Source: Chitinophagaceae bacterium
Lineage (GTDB): Bacteria; Bacteroidota; Bacteroidia; Chitinophagales; Chitinophagaceae
NCBI GenBank assembly: GCA_016719165.1
Contig: JADKAJ010000001.1
Coordinates: forward strand, 682,001-746,000
Direction: 5' to 3'
Length of the DNA stretch: 64,000 nt
In this document: piece after piece, positions 42,146 through 51,199 of the stretch
Layout of the letters: each line of letters opens with the position of its first letter
Position numbering within the stretch: position 1 is the stretch's first letter
Made by a program: the position numbers and the translations under genes
Notes under the pieces: generated by a model
Databases searched by the model: none
What the model saw: only the letters and a program-made list of their open reading frames with translations
What the model was told of the DNA's origin: nothing

Positions 42146-42670
42146 CTACCATTTAGAAAAAAGCTTATTGAAAATGTCGTCAGTAAGTGTTCTTATCATT
42201 TCTTCAGCCAGGTCGTTTTCAGCCTGCTGAAAAGATTGATTGCCCTTGAATTCAAAACTTCTGCTGACATCAAATTTTTCTGTTTTATCAGCCTTATGGT
42301 CAACTAAAATCATTTGTATACCTACCGTTAGCCTGTTGTTGGCAGCCTGTTGCCCGGTGATGGCAGAAGTACTGAAGCTATATTGGGTGACTGTTCCGCT
42401 GATTTCCCAATCCACATTGTCGTTATTGGTTTGAGTAAGTTTTGTCTGGCCAACTATTTTCTGACGTAGTTTATCTGTCAGTCTTGGGCTCAGCTGCGGA
42501 TTGATATAAGTAGCTTTATTTTCAATAAAGTTGACTTTAACGGTTTTGATACTATCCGGAACAGAAGCGTCATTGAATTTATAAATGCCGCAACTGCTGT
42601 TGCTGAACAACGCCATGAAGCTGAAAAGGCCAATGACAGCAAGTAAAAATATTTTTTTAGGTGTATTCAT
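42146..42670 (-). CDS. lptE: LptE-like LPS-assembly lipoprotein
   Basis: A 174-residue lipoprotein. The signal sequence ends in a lipobox (FSNSSC) at Cys27, followed by GIYKFNDASVPDSIKTVKVNFIENKATYINPQLSPRLTDKLRQKIV, the Bacteroidota LptE pattern. LptE plugs LptD and delivers LPS to the outer leaflet of the outer membrane. Its start overlaps the stop of the sigma-54 activator gene by one base (TAATG). Confidence 0.9.
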   Translation of the reverse strand: MNTPKKIFLLAVIGLFSFMALFSNSSCGIYKFNDASVPDSIKTVKVNFIENKATYINPQLSPRLTDKLRQKIVGQTKLTQTNNDNVDWEISGTVTQYSFSTSAITGQQAANNRLTVGIQMILVDHKADKTEKFDVSRSFEFKGNQSFQQAENDLAEEMIRTLTDDIFNKLFSKW

Positions 42671-43917
42671 TATTCTTCGATGTCGTATTCTTTTAATTTC
42701 CTGTATAAGGTCCTTTCGCTGATGCCCAGGTCAAGGGCTGCGTCTTTTCGTTTGCTTTTATGTTTTTTCAATGCCTTAATGATAAGTTCTTTTTCCTTAT
42801 CCATTATATTCAGGCTTTCCTCTACTTCTACATGGTCATGAATATCATTACGCATCATAACCGGCTGCACTGTTTGCGTGACAGGTTGAGTGCTGATCGA
42901 TAAAGGCATGGGTTGTATCACCTCCTGTCCCTGGCTTCTCAATTCTTTCAGCTCATTAATGAAATGCTGATTCTGGGCTACCATTTCCGGGTTTTGTAAT
43001 ACATCCAGGAACATTCTTTTTAATTCTGTAACATCTTTTTTCATATCAAAAAAGAGTTTGTACAGAATCTCTCTTTCATTGGAAAATTCAGCAGTGTGAC
43101 CGCCGGGTGAAGCCAGCACCGGCAACCTGTTATTGGAATAGGGTTGAAGGAATTTATTGAATTCTTTTGCCGTTATCATCTTGTCCTGTGAAAGAACTGA
43201 AATTTGTTCTGCAATATTCTTTAATTCACGGACATTCCCCGGCCAGGGGTAGTTTATTAACAGTTGTTTTGCTTCATCATCCAGTTGCACGGGTGATGTT
43301 TTGTATTTATTGGCAAAATCCGCAGCAAATTTTCTAAAGAGCAAATGAATGTCTTCGGGTCTGTCATGTAGTGCAGGCACACGGATAGGCACCGTGCTAA
43401 GCCGGTAGTAAAGATCTTCCCTGAACCTTCCGGACTGTACTAACTGCATCAGGTCTTTATTGGTGGCTGCAATTACACGAACATCCGTCTTTTGTACTTT
43501 GGATGAACCCACACGGATATATTCTCCTGCTTCTAACACTCTCAGTAACCTTGCCTGGGTACCTAATGGTAGTTCACCAATTTCGTCCAGGAAGATCGTA
43601 CCGCCGTTTACCGTTTCAAAATATCCTTTTCTTGCATCCACCGCACCGGTGAATGAACCTTTCTCATGCCCGAATAATTCCGAATCGATCGTTCCTTCCG
43701 GAATAGCGCCGCAGTTTACGGCAATAAAAGGGTTGTGTTTCCTGGCAGAAAGAGAGTGAATGATCTGCGAGAAAACTTCTTTACCAACGCCGCTTTCGCC
43801 ATTAATTAAAACGGTAAGATCAGTATTGGCAACCTGTATTGCCACCTGCAATGCATAATTGAGGGCAGGGGAGTTGCCAATGATGCCAAATCTGTTTTTT
43901 ATAATTTGAATCTCCAT
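42670..43917 (-). CDS. Sigma-54-dependent transcriptional activator without receiver domain
   Basis: A 415-residue AAA+ enhancer-binding protein. The ATG preceded by gaagaggat is preferred to a GTG six codons earlier. Walker A is GESGVGKE; the sigma-54 contact loop is GSFTGA instead of GAFTGA; Walker B is GGTIFLDEIG, with the arginine region RFREDLYYRLSTVPI. The C-terminal Fis-type helix-turn-helix is DAALDLGISERTLYRKLKEY. It starts directly with the AAA+ domain, so it lacks a phosphorylation input and may be constitutive or controlled by level or partner. Its targets are unknown. Confidence 0.93.
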   Translation of the reverse strand: MEIQIIKNRFGIIGNSPALNYALQVAIQVANTDLTVLINGESGVGKEVFSQIIHSLSARKHNPFIAVNCGAIPEGTIDSELFGHEKGSFTGAVDARKGYFETVNGGTIFLDEIGELPLGTQARLLRVLEAGEYIRVGSSKVQKTDVRVIAATNKDLMQLVQSGRFREDLYYRLSTVPIRVPALHDRPEDIHLLFRKFAADFANKYKTSPVQLDDEAKQLLINYPWPGNVRELKNIAEQISVLSQDKMITAKEFNKFLQPYSNNRLPVLASPGGHTAEFSNEREILYKLFFDMKKDVTELKRMFLDVLQNPEMVAQNQHFINELKELRSQGQEVIQPMPLSISTQPVTQTVQPVMMRNDIHDHVEVEESLNIMDKEKELIIKALKKHKSKRKDAALDLGISERTLYRKLKEYDIEE

Positions 43918-43972
43918 ATCCTCTTCAATCGGCACCCGTTATTGCCGGGGCTGTAGCCGACAGATTTTTATG

Positions 43973-45394
43973 TTATTTAATAATTTCTCCCAGCAATGTT
44001 GCTTGTGTGCAATCATTCACTTTCACTATTACATAGTCTCCTTTCTTCAGGTCATGGTTTCCTTTGGGGAAAACAATCACTTTATTCTGGCTGTTTCTTC
44101 CTTTCCATTCCTTTTCATTTTTTTTGCTGTCGCCTTCTATCAGCACTTTGAATGTTTTGCCTATATCTTTTTTATTGCTTTCCAGCGACAACCTGTTTTG
44201 CACTTCCACTATTTCCTGCAACCTTCTTTTTTTCACTTCTGCCGGAATATCGTCTTTGTATCTTCTTTGTGCCAGGGTGCCGGGCCTTTCGCTGTAGAAA
44301 AACATATAACTGAAATCGTAACGGCTATACTCCATTATACTCAGTGTATCCTGGTGATCTTTTTCTTCTTCCGTACAGAAACCGGCAATGAAATCTGATG
44401 ATATACCACAATCAGGAATGAGCTGGCGGATACGATCCACTTTTGCCATATACCATTCTCTAGTATAGGTGCGGTTCATCAGTTGTAAGATCCTGGAGGA
44501 ACCGCTTTGTACCGGTAAGTGAATATAGTTGCAGATATTTTCATACTTCGCCATCGTATGTAATACCTCATCAGTTATGTCTTTGGGATGTGAAGTGGAA
44601 AAACGAACACGGAGCAGGGGAGATATTAAAGCAACCTGTTCAAGCAACCTGGCAAAAGTGATCGTTTCTTTTTTTGCTTCATCGACGAAATAATAGCTAT
44701 CAACATTCTGCCCCAATAATGTTACTTCTTTATAACCAGCCTGGAATAAGTCCTTGCATTCGTGAATGATACTTTCAAAATCCCGGCTTCTTTCCCTGCC
44801 CCTGGTGAATGGCACCACGCAGAAGGAGCACATATTATTGCATCCCCGCATAATGCTGACAAATGCACTAACACCATTACTGTCCAGTCTCACCGGTGAA
44901 ATATCTGCATAGGTCTCATCACGGCTCAGCAGCACATTTACCGCTTTTTGTCCGCCGGATGCTTCAATTACCAATTCAGGCAATGACCGGTAGGCATCGG
45001 GGCCCACAACAATATCAACCAGTTTCTCTTCTTCCAGGAATTTTGATTTTAACCGCTCTGCCATACAACCCAGCACACCCACCAGCATTCCTTTTCTGTT
45101 TTCTTTCAGTTTTCTGAATTCGGTGAGGCGTTTGCGAACGGTTTGCTCCGCTTTTTCACGGATGGAACAGGTATTCAGAAATATAAGGTCGGCTTCCTCC
45201 ACATTCCGGGTGGCCCCGAACCCTTCTTTATTAAGGATAGAGGCAACGACTTCACTATCTGCGAAATTCATCTGGCAGCCATAGCTTTCAATATAGAATC
45301 GCTTCTTATACTGATTTGGATCATTGGAAAAGGGGGCAAAGGCCTCACCCTGCCTTGTTTCATCCTGCACCTTATCTGTCATCAAATCAAGCAT
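43973..45394 (-). CDS. miaB: tRNA-2-methylthio-N6-dimethylallyladenosine synthase
   Basis: A 473-residue radical SAM methylthiotransferase. N-terminal cluster cysteines are in YIESYGCQMNF, FLNTCSIREKA and GVLGCMAERL. The radical SAM motif is MRGCNNMCSFCVVPFTRG (CxxxCxxC). The C-terminal TRAM domain has LIEGDSKKNEKEWKGRNSQNKVIVFPKG. It adds the methylthio group to i6A37 of tRNAs reading U-initial codons. It leads the envelope operon (activator, lptE, TPR protein, secG). A TATATTTG promoter element lies 21 bases before the start. Confidence 0.96.
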   Translation of the reverse strand: MLDLMTDKVQDETRQGEAFAPFSNDPNQYKKRFYIESYGCQMNFADSEVVASILNKEGFGATRNVEEADLIFLNTCSIREKAEQTVRKRLTEFRKLKENRKGMLVGVLGCMAERLKSKFLEEEKLVDIVVGPDAYRSLPELVIEASGGQKAVNVLLSRDETYADISPVRLDSNGVSAFVSIMRGCNNMCSFCVVPFTRGRERSRDFESIIHECKDLFQAGYKEVTLLGQNVDSYYFVDEAKKETITFARLLEQVALISPLLRVRFSTSHPKDITDEVLHTMAKYENICNYIHLPVQSGSSRILQLMNRTYTREWYMAKVDRIRQLIPDCGISSDFIAGFCTEEEKDHQDTLSIMEYSRYDFSYMFFYSERPGTLAQRRYKDDIPAEVKKRRLQEIVEVQNRLSLESNKKDIGKTFKVLIEGDSKKNEKEWKGRNSQNKVIVFPKGNHDLKKGDYVIVKVNDCTQATLLGEIIK

Positions 45395-45415
45395 TCAAAC
45401 AAAATTTTTGGACAG

Positions 45416-45423
45416 CAAATATA
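45416..45423 (-). promoter_or_regulatory. Promoter -7 element for the miaB operon
   Basis: TATATTTG on the minus strand fits TAnnTTTG exactly and lies 21 bases before the miaB start. No convincing -33 TTG is seen. Confidence 0.5.
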
Positions 45424-45536
45424 CCCAAAACCGGTCAGATAATGACAGTATGTCATAATTAGCTGAAAGGTTGAATCACAAACGTTTGCCCTTACCATTG
45501 CTGTAAATTAGCCTGAAACCATCAACAGGTATGAGG

Positions 45537-45544
45537 TATATTTG
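45537..45544 (+). promoter_or_regulatory. Promoter -7 element for the outer membrane protein gene
   Basis: TATATTTG, an exact TAnnTTTG match, lies 14 bases before the start codon of the beta-barrel protein gene. It is the same octamer as the divergent miaB element. Confidence 0.5.
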
Positions 45545-45558
45545 ACGTCTAAAGGTCA

Positions 45559-47967
45559 ATGTTGAAAAAAATTATCCTTTTTACCATTTCCTGTATTTTT
45601 CTGGTGTTTAGTGCTATGGGCCAGGATAAAGCCATTTCAGGCATTCTTACCGGGAATGTAATGGATAGTAAGAATAAAGCATTGGAAGGCGCATCAGTTC
45701 AATTGATCTCGTTTTCTGATACACTGAATAAGCGGTCCCTTACTACAGATAAGGCTGGCGAGTTTACTTTTTCATCTATTCAATTCGGTTATTATAAACT
45801 TTCCATCAGTTATGTGGGCTTGCAGGTGCTGACCATTGACAGTATTCATTTCCGTACAGAACGTTTCGATTTCAATCTTACGGATATAGTACTGAAACCA
45901 AAATCCACAGAATTACTGGAGGATGTGGTCATCTATGCTGAAAAACCCCTGATTCAATCCAAGGATGGCAATATTACTTTTAATGCAGGTGAGTCTGCAT
46001 TGGCAGCAGGCAGCAATGCAAGCGACCTGCTTACCCAAGTGCCGTTGGTTGCAAAAGATGCAGATGGAAAAATTTCAGTAAGGGGGAAGGAACCCAAAAT
46101 CCTTATTGATGATAAACCGGTAGAATTGAATTTGCAGCAATTACAGGACTTGCTGGAATCATTACCCGGTAGTTCAATTGAAAAAATTGAAGTGATGACC
46201 AACCCGCCACCCCAATATGCCAACGAGCAGGGAGGTGTTATCAATATCGTTACAAAAAAAGGGAAAGTAGGAAGGAGTGGAAGGATTTCTATGTCGGGTG
46301 GCACCCGGGGTGAAGTTTCGCTGAATGGGAGTTTTAATTACAGGAAGCAGGGGCTGGCCATCAGTATCAATGCCGGTACTGGGTATAATCGTTTTCTTGG
46401 TAACGGGTATTCTATCCGTAATAATATTTATGCTGATTCATCCAATTTTTTCAATACCACTAATAACTATACAAACAAAAGCTGGCGACCCAATTTCAGG
46501 GCGAATGTAGATTATGATATCAATAAGAATAATCTGCTGAACATGGTTTTAAGTTTTAACCAGAATAATTTTGATAATAACAATATCACAGAGTTTAAAA
46601 ATATCAACCGCTATGATGAGCTATGGCGGTTAAGTCAGCGCACTGTCAGCAGTTCGGGGGATAGTTACAGTCCCAATCTCAGTATTGCCTATACCTTAAA
46701 AGGAAAGCCGGGAGAAACATTAAAGTTCATCAGCAGTTTTAATTTTTCGATGAATGAGAATGACAGGGATTTTTACCAGCAGTTCTTTAATCCTGATTAT
46801 ACTCCCAATGGTCTTGATTCCATGCAACGTCAGGAAAGCAATACCAGGATCAATGGACATACATTTCGGGTGAATTACGATAAAATGCTGGGTAATAAGA
46901 AAACGTTTATCTCTGTGGGTTCATATTATAACCGGTCCAACAATCATGTTTTGGTAGATGCCAGTTATAAAAAGAAACCTGAAGGCACCATGGAAGCATT
47001 GGCGCTGCTTAGTAATGATTTTTGGTTTCACCAGACTGTCGGTAATCTGCGGGGTTCTGTTAAGCAGATTTTAGGGGAGAATTTCAGTTTTACTCTCGGC
47101 ACATCTGCCGAAAAAACAAATATATGGTTTGAGTTATTGAAAGAAGGAAGGGATGTAAAGAATGATTACCTGACCTGGCTGCCTTTTGCCAATATCAATA
47201 AAACATGGAAAGAAAAATTGAGCCTGACATTTGCTTACAGGAGAAGTATTAACAGGCCCGGGATCAATCACCTTAATCCTACAATAGATTTTTCTGATCC
47301 GTATAATGTACGTTTTGGTAATGAAAAGCTTGAAGCTTCCACGGCGCATAATTTTGATTTTATTGCTGGCCGGACAAAATCGAAATACTTCCTGAACCTG
47401 GGTGTCGGTTACAATATTGTGGAGGATGTTTTCAGCCAGGTAAGAACATTGCTGGAAGAAGGGAAAACACAGATCACCTGGGAAAATATCAGCGGCCGAA
47501 AAGAATATGAAATCAGCAGCTGGAATGGCATCACCTTATCTAAAAAATTACGGGTTAATGCCAGTGCCAGTTATACCTATAGTATGTACAGCGAATTTGA
47601 TAAAACGGTTAGAAAATTCAGGGATGGTGGTTCTTTTACCTCTAATCTGAATTCCAATTTTACACCCACAGATGTATGGAGTTTTACCAGCGGTTTCAAT
47701 TTAAACCGATTTGCCAGTCCGCAGGGTTTTGCCCGGTGGAATACCAGCATGAACCTGGGTATACAGCGAAAGTTATTTAATAAGAAACTTGTAGTCACCG
47801 CCAATACCATTGACCCCTTTGCCAACCAGCAACGGCGGACCTTTACGTATGGTACTAATTTTAATCTCGAAAACTTCAGTCTTACACAAACCCGTAATTA
47901 CAGGCTGACCCTGGCGTATAATTTTAACAGCCAGCAGAAGAAAACTGTGCCTAAACTGTCTAAATAA
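45559..47967 (+). CDS. Outer membrane beta-barrel protein, TonB-receptor related
   Basis: An 802-residue protein. Signal peptide (MLKKIILFTISCIFLVFSAMGQ); a CarboxypepD_reg-like domain at about 30-110 (GNVMDSKNKALEGASVQLIS... YKLSISYVGLQ); a plug-like domain at about 120-225 (LLTQVPLVAKDADGKISVRGKEPKILIDDKPVE, IEKIEVMTNPPPQYANEQGGVINIVTKK); then an outer membrane barrel with many aromatic-ended strands and the motif RRSINRPGINHLNP. This is the OMP_b-brl_3 type, a TonB-receptor cousin. Substrate is unknown. It precedes the TPR-CHAT gene by 240 bases on the same strand. Confidence 0.9.
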   Translation: MLKKIILFTISCIFLVFSAMGQDKAISGILTGNVMDSKNKALEGASVQLISFSDTLNKRSLTTDKAGEFTFSSIQFGYYKLSISYVGLQVLTIDSIHFRTERFDFNLTDIVLKPKSTELLEDVVIYAEKPLIQSKDGNITFNAGESALAAGSNASDLLTQVPLVAKDADGKISVRGKEPKILIDDKPVELNLQQLQDLLESLPGSSIEKIEVMTNPPPQYANEQGGVINIVTKKGKVGRSGRISMSGGTRGEVSLNGSFNYRKQGLAISINAGTGYNRFLGNGYSIRNNIYADSSNFFNTTNNYTNKSWRPNFRANVDYDINKNNLLNMVLSFNQNNFDNNNITEFKNINRYDELWRLSQRTVSSSGDSYSPNLSIAYTLKGKPGETLKFISSFNFSMNENDRDFYQQFFNPDYTPNGLDSMQRQESNTRINGHTFRVNYDKMLGNKKTFISVGSYYNRSNNHVLVDASYKKKPEGTMEALALLSNDFWFHQTVGNLRGSVKQILGENFSFTLGTSAEKTNIWFELLKEGRDVKNDYLTWLPFANINKTWKEKLSLTFAYRRSINRPGINHLNPTIDFSDPYNVRFGNEKLEASTAHNFDFIAGRTKSKYFLNLGVGYNIVEDVFSQVRTLLEEGKTQITWENISGRKEYEISSWNGITLSKKLRVNASASYTYSMYSEFDKTVRKFRDGGSFTSNLNSNFTPTDVWSFTSGFNLNRFASPQGFARWNTSMNLGIQRKLFNKKLVVTANTIDPFANQQRRTFTYGTNFNLENFSLTQTRNYRLTLAYNFNSQQKKTVPKLSK

Positions 47968-48207
47968 TTTCTTTATATACTACAGGAATGTTTAACAAGA
48001 TTCCGTAACGATTTAGAATAGGTTAATAAGGCTAAATAAAGAATTTTAATTTCAGGGTTTTCTTATTATCTTCCTTTTGATTCCAACCCTTTACAGCAAA
48101 CTCGTTTAAACTCCTTTTAGTAAACAGTTTTTATCCAATCTTTTGAAAGCCCTAATAACAGTTCTTGTGGCAAGGGTTATGTTCTCATTTTTTTTAAAAT
48201 CATTTTA
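47968..48207. other. Intergenic leader before the TPR-CHAT gene
   Basis: A 240-base AT-rich stretch without an open frame or strong hairpin. No exact TAnnTTTG element near the start was found. It probably holds the promoter and 5' leader of the CHAT-modular protein unit. Confidence 0.4.
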
Positions 48208-51165
48208 ATGCTTGACAGGAAAAAGCTCAGGGGAATCTTATTGTTTGCACTGTATTTATTTTACGGTTCAGGTCTGCTGGCCCAGTCATGGAAGGAATAC
48301 AGCGACAGTGCAAAAATATTCAGGGACCAGAATAAAATAGACCAGGCGATTGAGTATTACATACTTGCCAGGGAATCATTACCAAAAGATTCACTTACAT
48401 CTGATACTTATATCGGGATAACGACACTTATTGCCAATCTTTATTTTAATGTAAAAAGCCAGTATGCAACGGCGGAACCTTATTTCCTGGAGGCGAGAGA
48501 AATTATTAAAATGAAATATGGGGCAGAAAATGACAGGTATATAACCAATGCGAATTTCCTCGGTATGGTAAATCATAAGCTGATAAAGTATCGGCCTGCT
48601 GAAAATTATTATACAGAAGCAAAGCAAATTACTGAGCGGCTTTATACCCGGAAAAGTAAGCAATATGCTGTCAGTTGTAATTTCCTGGGAATACTTTTTA
48701 ATGATGATGGCCAGTTTGAAAAAGCAGAGCAGCAGCATTTTGAAGCCAAAACGATCCGGGAGCAATTTCTTCCCAAAGAGGAAGCCGCCTATGCACAAAG
48801 CTGTAACAATCTTGCAGCCATATACTGGAACCTGGGGAAGATGGACAAAGCAGAGCCTTTGGCCATTCAGGCAAAAGAGATCAGGGGAAGGGCACCCGGA
48901 ATTCCTAAATCTGCCTATGCTATCAGTTGTGTGAACCTGGGCAATATATACCGTGATATGGGTAAGTATGAGCAGGCAGAAGCATTGTATATTGATGCCA
49001 AAAATGCAAGGGAAATTTATTTCACCAAACAACATGATGATTATGCTCTCAGTTGCGATATCCTTGCCGACCTGTATTACTATATGAAATTGTACAACAA
49101 AGCAGAACCACTTTACCTGGAAGCGAAAGGAATAAGGGAAATATTGGATACTGCGAGGAAAGGATATTATTATGGCCAGAGTTGTGGCAGCCTTGCAGCG
49201 CTGTACCGGGAAATGGGTAAATACAAAGAAGCGGAGAGTCTTGCCCTGGAAGCCCAGGCAATCTGGGAAAATATAGGTGCTGAAGTAGATGGAGATCTTG
49301 CCATAAATACCAATAACCTGGGTGCATTGTATTATTCGCTCCGGGAGTATGATAAGGCGGAACAATTTTTTATAAGGGCCCGGGAAATATGGAAAAAACG
49401 TCTCGGAGAATCTCATCCATTTTACACAGAAAATTCATTAAGTCTTGCCCGGGTTTATTGGGGGAAAAATAAAGTGGAAAAAGCCAATGAGCTGTATGTA
49501 AAAGCATTTGAAGCACAACATCTACAGTCAGCATCTCTTTTCTCCTTTACATCTGAAGAGGAGAAGCAGTTGTACCTGAAAAATATTACAGGAGCTGAAG
49601 ATGAATATCAATCCTTTTATTTTGATAAAATGAACCGGGACAACAGGGGACAACCTTACCTGATCTCTTTACAAAAAAGGAACCAGATACTTTCTTCATC
49701 GCAACAACTCCGGCAATTGATCTATACCAGTAACGATACAACCCTGACGAGAACGTATGATACCTGGATCAGTTATAAAAAGCAGATTGCAGCGATCTAT
49801 TCCAAAGGAGATATGACAAAGAATGAACATTTAGCTGGTATAAAAGAAAAAGCGGATCTGCTTGAAAAAGATCTTACCCGTCGTTCATCTGCTTTTGGAA
49901 AAGCACAACAAAAATCAATAAGCTGGGAGGACATTCAACAACAATTAAAGCCATCCGATGCAGCCGTAGAGTTTATTGAGTTTAATTATTTCAATGGCCA
50001 TCGTAGCACAGACAGTACTTTTTATGCGGCCCTTGTTTTGCGAAAGGGAATGAAGGAGCCGGAATATGTCACCCTTTTTGAAAAAAGACAGGTCGACAGT
50101 TTGTTGAGAAAAACGGCATCGGGGAGTCAAAGTATCAATACGTTTTATACAAGAGGATTAAAAGTAAAAACTGATAGCAGTCTTTCCCGGTTAGCATTTA
50201 ATACTATCTGGAAACCGCTGGAAGAAAAACTCAGGGGAGTAAACACCATTTATTTTGCACCTGCAGGTTTGTTGCATCGTATTGCATTTGCCGCTTTGCC
50301 GGTAGATAGTATCACTTTATTGAGTGACAAGTATCAATTGGTCCAGGTATCTACGACAGCCGCTGTTACTGCGCAAACAGCTGATTATGTAAAGCCGGAT
50401 GACAAGATTTATTTATTCGGTGGTGTGCAGTATGCACAGGTTGAACCGAAAACAAAACCTGCCGTTAATACCGGTCCTCTTGCAAAAAGAAGCGGTTTTG
50501 ATTATTTACCCGGAACAGCCAGGGAAGTGAACCAGGTAGCAATTGCCGGAAGATCAAAAAAATATTCCCCTGTAGTGATCAAAGGATGGGATGCCAGGGA
50601 AGATTCTGTAAAACAGTTGACAGGGAAAGGGTCTCCCCGTGTATTACATATCGCTACACATGGTTTTTTCTTTGATGACCCGCAAAAGACCACAATAGAA
50701 AACCAGGCCGACAGTTCGGTAGGCGGGAAAGCATTTCAGCAATCGGAGAATCCTTTATTCCGTTCGGGTTTATTGTTCGCCGGCGCTAATGATACCTGGA
50801 AAGGTAAACCTGCTGAAGAACAGGAAGAGGACGGAATTCTGACTGCCTATGAAGTAGCCAATCTTTACCTGCCCAATACAAAATTGGTTGCGCTGTCTGC
50901 TTGCGAAACGGCACTGGGTGATATTAAAGGCAGTGAAGGTGTATATGGACTGCAGAGAGCATTTAAAATGGCAGGGGCAGAGAACCTGTTAATGAGCCTC
51001 TGGAAAGTACCAGATGCAGAAACAGCCGAGTTCATGCAGTTGTTTTATAAAAATGTATTTGATCAAAAAGCAATAGATAAATCATTTTACGAAGCACAGG
51101 CTGTAATGAGGAATAAGTACAGGCAAAGTCCGTACAAATGGGCAGCCTGGATATTGATTCGATGA
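48208..51165 (+). CDS. Exported TPR-CHAT protein (caspase-like protease homologue)
   Basis: A 985-residue protein. A signal peptide (KLRGILLFALYLFYGSGLLAQ) is followed from about 30 to 470 by TPR repeats of ~42 residues (for example YAQSCNNLAAIYWNLGKMDKAE). A coiled linker leads to a CHAT domain from about 680. The catalytic dyad is visible: His818 in HIATHGFF and Cys899 in LSACETALGD. Further CHAT marks are GLQRAFKMAGAENLLMSLWKV and the end YKWAAWILIR. A protease role outside the cytoplasm is inferred. Two modular secreted proteins follow in the same direction, the first starting 35 bases downstream. Confidence 0.9.
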   Translation: MLDRKKLRGILLFALYLFYGSGLLAQSWKEYSDSAKIFRDQNKIDQAIEYYILARESLPKDSLTSDTYIGITTLIANLYFNVKSQYATAEPYFLEAREIIKMKYGAENDRYITNANFLGMVNHKLIKYRPAENYYTEAKQITERLYTRKSKQYAVSCNFLGILFNDDGQFEKAEQQHFEAKTIREQFLPKEEAAYAQSCNNLAAIYWNLGKMDKAEPLAIQAKEIRGRAPGIPKSAYAISCVNLGNIYRDMGKYEQAEALYIDAKNAREIYFTKQHDDYALSCDILADLYYYMKLYNKAEPLYLEAKGIREILDTARKGYYYGQSCGSLAALYREMGKYKEAESLALEAQAIWENIGAEVDGDLAINTNNLGALYYSLREYDKAEQFFIRAREIWKKRLGESHPFYTENSLSLARVYWGKNKVEKANELYVKAFEAQHLQSASLFSFTSEEEKQLYLKNITGAEDEYQSFYFDKMNRDNRGQPYLISLQKRNQILSSSQQLRQLIYTSNDTTLTRTYDTWISYKKQIAAIYSKGDMTKNEHLAGIKEKADLLEKDLTRRSSAFGKAQQKSISWEDIQQQLKPSDAAVEFIEFNYFNGHRSTDSTFYAALVLRKGMKEPEYVTLFEKRQVDSLLRKTASGSQSINTFYTRGLKVKTDSSLSRLAFNTIWKPLEEKLRGVNTIYFAPAGLLHRIAFAALPVDSITLLSDKYQLVQVSTTAAVTAQTADYVKPDDKIYLFGGVQYAQVEPKTKPAVNTGPLAKRSGFDYLPGTAREVNQVAIAGRSKKYSPVVIKGWDAREDSVKQLTGKGSPRVLHIATHGFFFDDPQKTTIENQADSSVGGKAFQQSENPLFRSGLLFAGANDTWKGKPAEEQEEDGILTAYEVANLYLPNTKLVALSACETALGDIKGSEGVYGLQRAFKMAGAENLLMSLWKVPDAETAEFMQLFYKNVFDQKAIDKSFYEAQAVMRNKYRQSPYKWAAWILIR

Positions 51166-51199
51166 TCATTTTTTGAAACAAACACCACAACCACCAACG

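Noticed and set aside
48391..49416. 341-codon open frame on the minus strand opposite the TPR region of the CHAT gene
   Set aside because: It is the mirror of a repetitive TPR coding region; its protein is rich in Phe, Ile, Cys and His without any domain, and the plus-strand gene is certain.
48208..51165. Possibility that the TPR-CHAT protein is a CRISPR-linked (Craspase) effector
   Set aside because: It has a signal peptide, and no CRISPR array or cas gene is present in the window.
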